From NCBI GenBank assembly GCA_963828555.1, contig CAWHEL010000002.1, positions 1,426,001 to 1,490,000 on the forward strand: a stretch of DNA of 64,000 nucleotides, written 5' to 3'. This document shows positions 19,530 to 29,387 of this stretch, in pieces. The position numbers were made by a program, and so were the translations under genes. The DNA comes from JADJPO01 sp963828555. GTDB taxonomy: Bacteria > Actinomycetota > Actinomycetes > Actinomycetales > Kineosporiaceae. Numbering within the stretch: position 1 is the stretch's first letter; each line of letters opens with the position of its first letter. Under the pieces are notes generated by a model that ran no database searches, was not told the origin of the DNA, and saw only the letters and a list, made by a program, of their open reading frames with translations.

Positions 19530-20017
19530 CATCGCCAGGGGTCGAACTCCACAAGATCAGGATAACGTGAGGGACAGGCTGCCGGAGAAGCTGCGCACCA
19601 TCGTGGAACGCCGGATGCGCGCCGCCTACCACGCCGAGTCCGCGCTGAGCGCCCAGGCCAACCTCGAGGCCCTGGCCGCCGAGCTGGACAAGACCCACCC
19701 CGGCGCGGCAGCCAGCCTGCGCGAGGGCCTGCCCGAGACCCTCACCGTCCTGCGGCTCGGGGTGCCGCCGACCCTGGCCAGGACGCTGCGCAGCACCAAC
19801 GCCATCGAATCCCTCAACGCCCGCTACCGGCGGGCGGTCGACCGCCCGGGGGCACTTCCCCTCCGAGCAGGCCGCGTTGAAGACGCTGTACCTGGTCACC
19901 CGAGGCATGGACCCCAAGGGCACCGGACAGGCACGATGGGCCATCCGGTGGAAGCCCGCCCTCAACGCGTTCGCCGTCACCTTCGCCGACCGCATGCCGG
20001 CCGCGGAGAACCTCTAA
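19530..20017 (+). pseudogene. IS256-family transposase, 3' remnant
   Basis: Translation gives RDRLPEKLRTIVERRM, LEALAAELDKTHPGAAASL, VLRLGVPPTLARTLRSTNAIES and, after a frameshift near 19848, HFPSEQAALKTLYLVTRGMD and RWAIRWKPALNAFAVTF, the C-terminal third of mutator-type (IS256) transposases including the catalytic-Glu region. The 5' two thirds are missing and another frameshift lies near 19560. The stop is at 20015-20017. Confidence 0.82.
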
Positions 20018-20106
20018 CAATGAACGCCAGAAACACCGTTCATCGGACGGACCCGGACCCCACACACGAAGTTCCTGACAGACCCATCTCCAGCAGCGGG
20101 AGGCGA

Positions 20107-21262
20107 TCAATGAAGGGCGCGGACGTCAAGGAGGTGGGGGATAGTAGTCCGAGTTGATTCGTCGAGTTGAAAATCGTCCCACTCCGAATTTCGGGTAATG
20201 GCCAACTGGGCTGCGGTAGCACAAACCACGCAACTGGCGTCCTGACTCACACAGATCCCCTGACGAAAATGCTCGAGGAAGTTCTCAGGCAGTGCCGCAG
20301 GGTTGACGCGATACGGCCCTACGGAAGGTCCAGGACCCGCGCGACCGGTCAGCCTGTGATACTTCATGCCCGAGCGCTCTATGATGTCGAACAGATCAAT
20401 GGGTGAAACGCCGCTCGTGTAGGCTTCAGCGATCTTCAAGAGAACCGGGGTGGGGGCCGGTCTTATCGGAGAGCTTAAATGAGGAAACCCCTAGGTCTCG
20501 GTACACCTGAATGTCCTCTGGCCGAATCCACGGCATTTGAACCCACTCGACCGGGGAGCGCATCTTCACGAGGCTGCATCCAGCAAAGAACCCATCATGC
20601 GGAAAGCGAGCGTATCGGGCGTTTGGCCAGCGAACAGATCGTAGTGCTGACGGACAACTGGGCACGCCGAGATACAACTGATGTTGGCGTACAAGCGAAT
20701 CTCAATAGGCGCTTGAGCTATCAGCCTCTTCAGCAAGGGAAAGTTTCGATTGACAAAGACACCGTCGACGTAACAGGCATCGCAGCCTGCCCGGGCAACG
20801 CTTCGCAGAGCTCCTGGACTCTTAACGCCCCTCGTTATAGACATGGTGACATGCATTTCGGGTATTTGAGCCTTAACCAGGTTGGCTAGTTCATTGGTGC
20901 CTACGGTGAGTCGCGTGACCCCATCGGCCACCAGGCTTCGAAGGAATTCAGAGAACCCCCCTATCCTTGCCGCGAATCGGTTCGCTAGTATTCATCAGAT
21001 AATTAAAATCAATACCAATGGAACGCAACCTGCTCACCTGTCTGGCGAGAGTCCGCCTATCTGCCTTTGGAATCCTCGCAATGGGGCGGGCCGAGGAAAC
21101 CGGAGACTCGGCCAAAGCCGCAAGAACCTCGCCGACTTCTCCATAGCTATCGATCTGCGAAAGTCGATCGAGTCCCTCTATGAGCTCATCGTCGAAGTTG
21201 AATCCCAGTGTGAACTGAGCACGTTCGCCAGTGCTACTGGGCAAGGTAGGCTTCCGTGTCAA
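20107..21262 (-). pseudogene. U32 peptidase-like protein, frameshifted
   Basis: Four consecutive minus-strand pieces in different frames join into one protein of about 370 residues: FNFDDELIEGLDRL, RSIGIDFNYLMN, VTRLTVGTNELANLVKAQIP, GCDACYVDGVFVNRNFPLLK, YANISCISACPVVRQHYDL, MPWIRPEDIQVYRDLGVSSFKLSDKTG and LLKIAEAYTSG. This is the layout of U32-family proteins, with the Cys pair that in UbiU/UbiV-like members helps bind an Fe-S cluster. Frameshifts lie near 20955 (G6 run), 20615 and 20440 (C5 run). It overlaps the end of the isochorismatase-like gene, so it was the last gene of a minus-strand operon. GC content is visibly lower than in the chromosomal part. Confidence 0.65.
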
Positions 21263-21813
21263 TTACACTGGCGAATAGCGGGAAAGTATTGGTGAACGCG
21301 AAGTCATGGCGGTCCTGATTGTTGCTTGCGCACGCATCCTCGAGTACCTGGATCTTGTAGCCCAACGCAGCGCCGGTACGTATGGTCTCCTCGACAGCGA
21401 GGTTAGTAGACACGCCAGCGACAGTGATCGTGCCCGCCTTGTCCAGTGCCGCGGCGAAGTCAGGATTTGTGAAGGGATTCACGCGGCTCTTTCGGGACAA
21501 CCGTCTCATTCGAGAGCGGCTTGAGAGGTTCAGCGAACTCGTTCCCCCAAGTTCCCGCTACCAGCCAGTCGTTCGCAATATGTGCCTGGTAGAACGGTGC
21601 GTGAAGCCCTTGGAGTTCGGGGTGCCCAGGAGAGAAGCCGACGCGGACGTGAACAACACGCTTTCCAGAATCGCGAGCGTGCTGCAACGCCGCTCTTGCC
21701 TTGGCGATCACGTCGCGACTCGCAACATGTGCGGCTGTTCCGAGCTTCTCTAATTTGCCCCCAGGGCTCACTAAGTCATTCACGAAATCAATCAGCACAA
21801 GAGTGTCCGTCAT
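21234..21813 (-). pseudogene. Isochorismatase-like cysteine hydrolase, frameshifted
   Basis: ATG at 21813 with GGAGGAGCAATC upstream. LVLIDFVNDLVSPGGKL carries the catalytic Asp, and VVHVRVGFSPGHPEL fits the second strand. After a frameshift near 21480 come NPFTNPDFAAALDKAGTITVAGVSTNLAVEETIRTGAALGY and the C-terminal helix. In most relatives the loop is GVxTNxCVE with the nucleophilic Cys; here it reads GVSTNLAVE, so Ala replaces Cys. The ATG overlaps the stop of the PEP-utilising gene (ATGA), so the two were translationally coupled. Confidence 0.72.
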
Positions 21814-24055
21814 GATTGCTCCTCCAGTTCGGGAATGTCGGATAGGCGTTCGATCTTGGCTTGGTCGGCATCAACGAAAACGACCTCGCCGGTAGACAGT
21901 ACGGAAGTAGCGTTGCCAGTGTCGATGATGCATGGCGTGCCGAGCTCACGAGCAGTCACAGCAGCATGTGAGAGAAGGCCCCCGTCATCGGTCACGATTG
22001 CGGAAGCACGCTGCATGGCGGCAATCATGCTCGGGTAGGTCATTGTCGTGACTAGGACCTCCCGGCCCTCAATTGGTCGGCGTCGTCGGCAGAGTGGACG
22101 ATGCGCACAGGCCCCCTTGCCTTTCCACCGGATGCCGCGACTCCGACCAAAGTGTTGCCGGTCTGCTGTCTCACCGCAGTCCTGTCTGGAAGCCCAACCT
22201 CGAGCCTCGCGACGAGTTCTGCAACTTCGGTCGGCCCAGCGGCATCGATGAAGTTGCCGTCGACAAGAGCACTCACGAAGCTGACTCGCCTCTCCTTCGC
22301 CCGTGCGGCGCTGACGGAACCTACTCGAACGGCGTCGAGCAGTTCCTGCGGATAGAGGTAGACAAGGTCTTCGTACGAAATCGACAGCGAGCCAGCGAGC
22401 TCTTGCAGCCTGGGAATCACCTTCCAGATCGCCTCATTGATCACTTCAGCACGATGCGTCCGTAGGTGCGCCAGTTCGGCTAGGTGTCTGCTTCGGTCAG
22501 ACGCTGGCAGGTAATCGGACTTCGCACTCATCCGTGGAGCTGGCATTGGCAGCGCCAGGAGTGCGACGGCACGGTCGCGGAAGTCTTCGACTGTGAATGG
22601 CTTGCCGAGATACCATCGCACCCGTAACCAACCGTACTTTACGGTATGTGCCGTAAGGAGCTGATCTGCAAGCAAGGAGTTGGCTGAGAGGTCACCTACA
22701 GCGCGAAGTTCATTCGCAAGCCCTTGGAGCTCTGCCCGCTCGCGACCTTCGGCCGTATCGCCCGAGTCGGCTTCATCAAGGTAGGTCGCCGCCTCTTCCG
22801 CTGACACCCGTTCAGCTAACACGCGATCCAGGGTCCGAAAGACTGGTACGAATGCCATCGCAGTCCGATATGAATCGAACCAGGTGCTAAGGGCGTCCCC
22901 GCGGGAGGATTTGAAACCGGGCGGTGAAGTCTTCAGCCACGACAGCCAAGGAGTCAAGTGAAGATCGGCAGCGCCGGCAAACCCGTCGACATACTCCCAC
23001 CCATCATCGAGCCGATACCGAGCTGCTTCTTTGAGCGCCTCTTGCTCAGAAGTTGGGATATATATAGTGTCGTTGACCCAAACATGGTTCTCAATACCGG
23101 TTTGAAGTCCCGTCGCCAAAGTGAAGTAGGAGGGGCGTTGCGCCTCTTGGAGAAGCCGTGCCGAGACCGGAGCGTGGCTTCGGCGGGCAAACCGCGTCCA
23201 GCTCATGATTCCCCTAACGTTGTTATCGGGCGGGCTTGGAGAATCGAAAGTCCCTCGTCATCAATAGCCCACTCCACGTCCACCGGAGTCGTGAGCTCGC
23301 GCTCGATGAATCGGCCAAACTCGACTGAATAGCGCGAGGTCACGTCTGCCAAGAAGCGCACGCTCTTCCCTATCAGGGATCGAGACAAGGATCCGTCGCT
23401 CCGAGTGGCTCCAATGCCTGGCAACGCCCTTAGAACGCAGTTGCTGGGAGAGCACGCTCAGGTTCGTCGGGTTGAGGTATGTTCGTTCGAGAACGCCGTC
23501 TCCGTCGACAACTGAAACCCCCAGCCCGAGGCAAGCCTCGATCACGTAGCTGGATGACCCCGTAACCGGGTCGCGGGTGAACATCACACCAGCAACGCGC
23601 GGATGGACCATTCGCTGGACGATCACGGCGACCGTGTTGTGGTCGAACGTCCTAGCCCCAATACTGCCCAACGTGGGACGAGTGCTGGGAGAGCAGGACA
23701 GCAGACACGGCGTCTCGAAACTCGGATTCGCCAGAAACTCCAAGAATGGTAGCGTACTGCCCTGCTGCAGCATGATTGATGCCGTCTTCATCGACAGCAG
23801 AACTCCGAACAGCGACAAGGCCCAATTCTTTCGCCATTGCTGCAGCTGCTGTAACGATCACCTCGGGGCCCTCTATGTCTGCGCGCTCCGGCGTCAACAT
23901 TCGAGTTCCGCTCGTAGGCCGAGTAGCCCGCAAAGCCTCGGCGGCAATCACCAGACCGGGTGGAACAGGCAACCCGGCAATGGCTAGCCTCGCCAGGTTA
24001 GACGCCTTTCCACCAAAACAGTTTCGGTCTCGGCTTCTGGATTAGTGAGTTTCAC
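21810..24055 (-). pseudogene. PEP-utilising enzyme (PEP synthase / rifampin-phosphotransferase-like), frameshifted
   Basis: Pieces in three frames rebuild one protein of about 740 residues. The N-terminus is FGGKASNLARLAIAGLPVPPGLV and VAVRSSAVDEDG (PPDK_N ATP-grasp). Next come VQRMVHPRVAGVMFTRDPVTG and VEWAIDDEGLSILQARPITTL at the end of the ATP-grasp domain. A long middle region follows, and finally the swivelling domain with the phospho-His motif DDGGLLSHAAVTARELGTPC. The order ATP-grasp, spacer, phospho-His domain resembles rifampin phosphotransferase and PEP synthase-like enzymes that transfer phosphate from ATP to a small molecule. Frameshifts are near 24020, 23650, 23420 and 22047. It sits between a KGGVGR ATPase and an isochorismatase-like gene. 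Confidence 0.72.
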
Positions 24056-25566
24056 AACCGAAGAGCGGCGCGGCGACTGCCCCCCGGATCCAGGCTCTTC
24101 TACCATCAGGGTAGCCATTCGGGATTCTCTCGTCCGCGAATGCTCCAGCGAGGCAGCATACTGTGGCTGGCCGCGCTTTGCGGTGGTGTGCTTGTGGTCT
24201 CGCAGCCCCTGTCCAAACTCCTTTCGATACTCGGAGTGCAGGCAGTTGAGCAGCGCAGGAAGCGTCTTCTTGGGCGCCTCGCCGTAGCGATCATAGAGAT
24301 CCTCGTAGCGCTTCTCCATTGGCTTGAGCGCTTCATGATCGATGGGATCCCTAGGACCGTCGGGGTCGGCGGAGTTGCGACGGATCACGATCGCCCACAA
24401 TGCCTCTGCGGCGTCTCGGTCTAGCCTGGACAAACTCCGGAGTCGCCGGATGATCTCCCAGATAAGCAGTTCGACCACGTACTCGCGGCGTCGCCAGGGG
24501 TCTTCTCCGCCAAGTTGCTTCAGATAGCTCTTGACGGCATCGACGGCCTGCGTTCGGCCGAAAATGCCTCGTCGGCTTCTTGGTCGAAGACACTCCGAAG
24601 GTGCTCAAGGCCACTCTCCGCCCCGTCACGGCAACACTAGCCTTGAAGATGTCCAAGAGGGCATCGATCGACTTGGTGTACCGATCGATGCCATGGCCTC
24701 GCACGGTCTCAAGCTCTAACAGCAACCTGCGGTAGTCACGGGCAGTAGCGGATTGCGGGTCTTAACGGTGATGAGCAGTTCATCGAGTGCAAGCGCCGGG
24801 TCCAGCTGATGGGAACGATCCGCTGGGACTCAACATCGTGGCGGTCGATGTAGCGCCGGAGAATCAGGTGTGCCTCTTGGATCTTGTCAGCCGCGAACCA
24901 CGCAACCGGGGAGAGGGCGAATACGGTCTTGGGAAGCTGCCGGGGGTAAACAGGCCAAGGGTGGTCTGAAGTCCACGCATCGCCTGACGGCTTGACCCGA
25001 AGAGGGCGACATTGTAGTCCGAAAGCTTGGAGAAGAGAGTCGCCCGATCTGGTGGAGACCGGGGCGACTGTCGACCAACACGATGTCGTACCCCGAGCGC
25101 GCTAGGGCGAGCCTGAGTTTGTCCGCCGCCAACAGAACCTTCAGATTCTGCCTGGGGAGGTCCGCCAAGTAGCTGCCAGGGATTGAGGGTTCGACTACTC
25201 CTAGGCCAGCCGCAGCAGATGGACTTCCCCAATCGGACCGGTCGACTGCGCGCGCCGCTCGTCGTGGTACTCCGAGAAGAAGTCGTCAGTCGAACGTATG
25301 TACGGGGCGGTTGTCTCTGGCCCGATTTGCGCTTCCTCAATACCGCCAGGCGATTGAGCAGGTGGACAAGACCCTCTTCCGCTTCACCGGGCCGCACTTC
25401 GTTCCAGAAGGAGAGTCCGGGCGCCTCAAGATCCGCGTCAACGAGGAGAACCCGATGCCGAGCCGTGAGTACAGGTCGGCCATGTGCGCCGCGGCGAGGG
25501 TTCTGCCCACTCCGCCTTGAATCCGTAGAAGCCAATGACCGGAGGGGCGTGGACGTCACTGAGCAT
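24056..25566 (-). pseudogene. KGGVGR-type ParA/MinD-like ATPase with long helical C-terminus, frameshifted
   Basis: From the ATG at 25566: VIGFYGFK, then (with one G restored) GGVGRTLAAAHMADLYSRLG, a deviant Walker A. After that come RVLLVDADLEAPGLSFWNEV (Walker A' partner strand) and SGYDIVLVDSRPG (Walker B). The C-terminal 300 residues are helical and charged (LFTPRQLPKTVFALSPVAWFAADKIQEA, DYRRLLLELETVRGHGIDRY, ELLIWEIIRRLRSLSRLDRDAAEALWA). At least six single-base frame changes are required. Such KGGVGR ATPases occur in Streptomyces-type operons of unknown or defence-related role; they are not plasmid partition proteins. The start overlaps the end of the preceding small gene. Confidence 0.62.
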
Positions 25567-25942
25567 GAGCCAACCAAACGTCAAAGAGCGAATCCCAGTT
25601 CGCTGTCCCTGATCGGAGCTCTGGGCGCACGACGGAGCCACGAGTCGAGAGGTCGGTCTCTGGGACAATCTCAGACGCGACATCCTCTGCACCGTCGACG
25701 GCATGGACCGCCTCCCGCACCAGGACATCCTCTGCTGCGTCTGACAGCCGGAAGAGCAGGCGAATGCTCTGGCGATCTGCTCCGCGCACGCCTTGAAGGC
25801 CGCTCGTTTCGTAGACCGGATCTCAGAGCAGACAAGTAGCCTCTGTGATCCCAGCGTCGGCGGCGACCCGCCGAGCCCGCACTGCTGGGGCGCCAGCGAA
25901 CTGCTCACGCAGCCAGGCCGTGAACGGTTCAGTCGTCGTCAC
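25556..25942 (-). pseudogene. Small unknown protein at the head of the decayed minus-strand operon
   Basis: GTG at 25942 with GGGAGTGGCAGC upstream starts VTTTEPFTAWLREQFAGAPA, RARRVAADAGITEAT. A frame change near 25830 is then needed to continue into IRLLFRLSDAAEDVLVREAV and DSLFDVWLAHAQ, which ends at the ATPase start. I recognise no domain. Its position directly before a KGGVGR ATPase suggests a cognate partner. Confidence 0.45.
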
Positions 25943-26110
25943 GCTGCCACTCCCTTCGGCGCACAAGCAGCCGAGCTTATCAAAGACCTCTTGGCCAAGC
26001 ATAGCCACTTTGCCAAGTGCGCAAGGCGGTGACCTGGGCATGTCGCCAGGTGTAGTCGGACCAGCACTGATGGTGCGCCTGCGCAAATTTGAGGTTAACG
26101 AAGTCCTGCA

Positions 26111-26139
26111 AAACCTTTGGCAAACCTTGACCAAACCTT
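26111..26139 (+). promoter_or_regulatory. Three AAACCTT heptamers at exact 11-bp spacing
   Basis: AAACCTT starts at 26111, 26122 and 26133, each followed by a 4-bp spacer, in the divergent region between the decayed minus-strand operon and the plus-strand membrane module. Direct heptamers with 11-bp period are the layout bound by OmpR/SARP-type winged-helix activators. No such regulator gene is seen nearby. Confidence 0.5.
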
Positions 26140-26209
26140 TGTTGTGCTCGACCCTCCAAGTCAGGCTACTCCAAGCGCCACGTCGTGCCGAGCGACTCAG
26201 GAGGTTCAC

Positions 26210-26476
26210 ATGCGAACAACCAGCACCCGCCGAGGGCGTCCGTACTCAGCCGCAGGCGGCGGCGTACCGCTTTACGTGGAGTTCCTGATCGTGCTGGTGG
26301 CTTCGTTCGCCGGCTTCATCGGAGGCAGCGTCGTCACCTACAAGGTGGTGGTGCGGACCGAACTTGAGCGCCTCTCGGTAGTGCAGAGCGATCAGCAGTC
26401 ACTGGCCGATCGTCTGACGCGCTCCGTCGAAACACAGCGCCGTCGCTTGCAGGATCTGGCGGAGGGGACGAGCTGA
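26210..26476 (+). CDS. Small single-span membrane protein with coiled-coil tail (module gene 1)
   Basis: The ATG at 26210 has a near-perfect AGGAGGT five nt upstream. The 88-residue product has a basic N-terminus, one transmembrane helix (about residues 21-46, YVEFLIVLVASFAGFIGG) and a helical charged C-terminus with heptad-like spacing (ELERLSVVQSDQQSLADRLT). I know no family for it. It begins an intact three-gene plus-strand set (gaps of 64 and 57 bp) with an OmpA-domain protein and a four-helix membrane protein, so it may be an assembly or linker subunit of a cell-envelope complex. Confidence 0.75.
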   Translation: MRTTSTRRGRPYSAAGGGVPLYVEFLIVLVASFAGFIGGSVVTYKVVVRTELERLSVVQSDQQSLADRLTRSVETQRRRLQDLAEGTS

Positions 26477-26540
26477 GGACTTGATCCGATAGTTCGCCGA
26501 CCGCCTTGGTCACCCGGACCTCAAGGAAGGAAGAACGCTG

Positions 26541-27863
26541 ATGCGCAGTCGCGCTTCTCGAGGACGATCGAGCCATCCGGTCCGCCCCCGGGCAGGCCGC
26601 CACCCAGGCCGCAGCCGCCGGCCTGTGAGCCGGGCGAACTCGCGGCGTGCTACGCGTCGCGGTGTCAAGGCCGGAGGTGGCCGAAGGTGGGTGCTCTCCG
26701 CGGTGGTTGTCGCGCTCGCTGTGTCGGTCTTGTGGCTCGCGGGCGGCCATGGCCGCGCCGATGGCTCCGTTGCCCCGGGGCAGTTGATGCACCAGTTGAT
26801 CTATACCGCACCGACCGCCAACGACGCCGCTGTGCAACTGCCGTTAGCCGTCAAGAGCGACTTGCGAACGGTTGGCCTATCGCACGGCGTGATGGCGCTC
26901 ACGCGAGTGGAGTCCAACGGAGAGGTCGCGACGTCGATGGTGGATCTCACCCCGCGCGCGGGCGGTGCTGACGGCCATGTGCTCAAAGTGGCGGAGCGCG
27001 CGTCCGCAGCTATCGATGCCACCATCGCCGAGATCGAAGCACAGATTAACGGCACTCCGGCCAGTTCCGGTGGGCGGGCGCTGTACTCCGGCATGACGCG
27101 GATCACCTTTGCGGGTGTCCCGGTGACGCTGGTCAGCACTGGGCTCGACCTGTCCGACCCAGACGACTTCCGAAAGTTGAACTGGACAATCCCCCCCGAG
27201 CAGCTGGTCCATTCGTTGCAGGACGGTGGGATCCAGCCGGCGCTGAACGGGCCGGTAACCTTCGCCATCGTTCCGACCGTCGGCGCTCAGCCGCAGCTCG
27301 GCCGAGCGCAGAAGGACTATCGCCAATCGGTCTGGACAGCGGTCCTTACCGCCGCCGGAGCGACCTCAGTTCGCTTCCTTGACGCGCCAGGCTCGGTCGC
27401 GGCCTCGACCGTTAGCGCTCCTTTCGTACCGGTGCCTGATCTGCCGGACACCCCCATCGCCCCGGAGCCGAGCCCGATAGATCCGCAGACGCTGAGCTGT
27501 GCGCTGCCGTCGAGCTACTTCGTAGTCAACAGTTCACTGTTGATCGACCCGGAAAGGACCGCCCGCGACCTGGAACCCTGCATTCAGGACGCGGTCGCGA
27601 GTGGAGCAACGTTCGCCCTCGACGGGTGGACCTCATACGAAGGACCGCTGGATGCTGCCGGCAAGCCCGTCAAGGACGACGCGGACAACCGCAAGCTCAG
27701 CGAGCGTCGGGTGAGAACGATCGCGGACCTGCTCGTTGGTGACCTTGGTGTCCCCCGTGAGTCCATCAACCGACTAAGCGGTCACGGCAACGTCGACCAA
27801 CCGGACCCAGACCCACGCTCGCCGGCGAACCGGGTCGTCGTCGTCAGCTACACCATCGGTTAG
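26541..27863 (+). CDS. Membrane-anchored protein with C-terminal OmpA-like domain (module gene 2)
   Basis: 440 residues; the ATG at 26541 follows GGAAGGAAG. A 49-residue Arg-rich cytoplasmic segment is followed by one transmembrane helix (about 50-67, WVLSAVVVALAVSVLWLAGG). A roughly 250-residue exported region without recognised motifs comes next. Residues about 325-440 are OmpA/MotB-like (LDGWTSYEGP, NRKLSERRVRTIADLLV, INRLSGHGN, NRVVVVSYT), the fold that binds peptidoglycan in other proteins. The Cys pair at the start and middle of that domain could form a disulfide. Context suggests a wall-anchored subunit of an envelope complex. It has no frameshift, unlike the neighbouring minus-strand operon. 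Confidence 0.82.
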   Translation: MRSRASRGRSSHPVRPRAGRHPGRSRRPVSRANSRRATRRGVKAGGGRRWVLSAVVVALAVSVLWLAGGHGRADGSVAPGQLMHQLIYTAPTANDAAVQLPLAVKSDLRTVGLSHGVMALTRVESNGEVATSMVDLTPRAGGADGHVLKVAERASAAIDATIAEIEAQINGTPASSGGRALYSGMTRITFAGVPVTLVSTGLDLSDPDDFRKLNWTIPPEQLVHSLQDGGIQPALNGPVTFAIVPTVGAQPQLGRAQKDYRQSVWTAVLTAAGATSVRFLDAPGSVAASTVSAPFVPVPDLPDTPIAPEPSPIDPQTLSCALPSSYFVVNSSLLIDPERTARDLEPCIQDAVASGATFALDGWTSYEGPLDAAGKPVKDDADNRKLSERRVRTIADLLVGDLGVPRESINRLSGHGNVDQPDPDPRSPANRVVVVSYTIG

Positions 27864-27920
27864 CAGTACAGCGGAGCACGCCCATCAGTTGCGCGTATCC
27901 ACAACACAAGGAGGAGTGCC

Positions 27921-29288
27921 ATGAGCATCACCAACCTTGGCTCAGATCATGACCGCGCCGCGGACCCCCGACCCTGGACGCCAGCGCTGACCGAGCGGGA
28001 GGCCGGGATCCTTGGTTTCACCCGTCCCGAGTATCGACAAGGAGCGCAGTTCGCGCGAATGATCGTCGAGTATCACCGAAGCGCGGGAACGTCGCAGCAT
28101 CGGTGGGAGCCGACCTCTCTGCAGAACGAACGGCTGGCGGAGCCGTTCATCCTCGAAGGTGAGGAGGATCTTGCGATTCGGCTGGAGGACGAGGCTGACC
28201 CGCTGTTGGACGAGGCGCAAGATGTCCTGAATGAAACTCGGGCGAACCTGGACGAGCTGGCCGAGCGGCACGAGCCAATCACGGCCGAGTCTGGCACCGC
28301 CTACTCGCCTGCGGAGGCGGCAGCCTGTGTTGAGTCCCACGATGCGTGGATCGAGCGAGATGAGGCGGCCAGCAAACACCACCACCGTCGTGCTCCCCGC
28401 TTGCTGAGACTGCTCGGACCGTGGGCGCCTTGGGCCGAGCTGGCGGGATTTCTGTTCTTCGTGGCCTACTTCCTGGATGTCCCACTGTTCCAGCCATGGA
28501 TCGACCTCGGGGCTTGGACACTGGCCTTGGCCATCGTCGTATCGACGATCCTGGGCCAGACCTGGCTGGTCCACCACGCTGCGACGAACCACAACCACGG
28601 ACGGGATGCCTTTGCCAACGGAAATCGCCAAGAAGGCGAGCAGGCCACTCTCCGCAGGAACCGGTTCATCGGGGCTGCTGCGGTAACAGCCACGTCCGCG
28701 ATCACTGCGGGCATGGTGTTACGCGGTACGACCGCGCTGGGGAGGGCCAGCCTGAGTGTCACGCTGTTCATGATCTGCATCGCAACAGCGGCTGGAATAC
28801 TCATGCCCTCGCTGTCCTATCTCGCAATCGCCTTAGACGGATCCAAGATCTCGCGGGAGCGAGACAGCCTGGCGGCCGACCTCGATGCAGATCTCTTCGA
28901 GTACAACGAGATCCTCGAGGAGTGCCGCCGGAATGTGGCCACGGTCAGCGAGATCAAGGCCACGCTCGTGGGCAAGACCCTCCCCGACATCTGCAGCGGC
29001 GTTCAGGACAGGGTGGATGGGGCTTACCGGCTGCATGGACTGACCCGACTGTTGGTCGGAACTCTAAGCGCCGAGGCGCCTGCTCGGGTAGCCAAGACCG
29101 TCGCGGTCGAGGCGGATGGTTCGTTGTCTGGATGGATCGGAATCGGCATCCCAGGAGCCGGCCGTGTCGATCTCCGCTCATTGTTCGATCGTGGCGTCCG
29201 CTTGCGCCATCTCGACACCGAGAGGGCCCAACTGGCCGCAGAGATCGTTGCCCTGCCCATTCACCCCTGGGGGCGGCCGAGGGCCTAA
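27921..29288 (+). CDS. Four-helix membrane protein with cytoplasmic flanks (module gene 3)
   Basis: 455 residues; AAGGAGGAG precedes the ATG at 27921. The first 160 residues are hydrophilic and acidic (coiled-coil-like DEAQDVLNETRANLDELAERHE). Two hairpins follow: helices at about 170-186 and 194-215, a His-rich loop (VHHAATNHNHGRD), then helices at about 248-268 and 277-305. A 150-residue soluble C-terminal part completes it. I recognise no family. It is not MotA/ZorA-like by helix arrangement. It is the last gene of the three-gene module and is followed by IS debris. Confidence 0.8.
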   Translation: MSITNLGSDHDRAADPRPWTPALTEREAGILGFTRPEYRQGAQFARMIVEYHRSAGTSQHRWEPTSLQNERLAEPFILEGEEDLAIRLEDEADPLLDEAQDVLNETRANLDELAERHEPITAESGTAYSPAEAAACVESHDAWIERDEAASKHHHRRAPRLLRLLGPWAPWAELAGFLFFVAYFLDVPLFQPWIDLGAWTLALAIVVSTILGQTWLVHHAATNHNHGRDAFANGNRQEGEQATLRRNRFIGAAAVTATSAITAGMVLRGTTALGRASLSVTLFMICIATAAGILMPSLSYLAIALDGSKISRERDSLAADLDADLFEYNEILEECRRNVATVSEIKATLVGKTLPDICSGVQDRVDGAYRLHGLTRLLVGTLSAEAPARVAKTVAVEADGSLSGWIGIGIPGAGRVDLRSLFDRGVRLRHLDTERAQLAAEIVALPIHPWGRPRA

Positions 29289-29387
29289 CCTGAACCAGCT
29301 TGCCGTCTGCAATTGACACCTACGAGGCGCTATCAGGCTGACGTTCCGCACTTCTCGTGACCGATTTGGCCCCCCACTTGTGCCTGG

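Noticed and set aside
24056..25566. Plasmid partition ParA
   Set aside because: The deviant GGVGRT Walker A and long helical C-terminus fit KGGVGR-type ATPases; no ParB or replication gene or iterons nearby.
26210..29288. Zorya-type anti-phage system
   Set aside because: An OmpA/MotB-like domain is present, but the multi-helix partner does not have the MotA/ZorA arrangement and no ZorC/ZorD/ZorE-like gene is adjacent.
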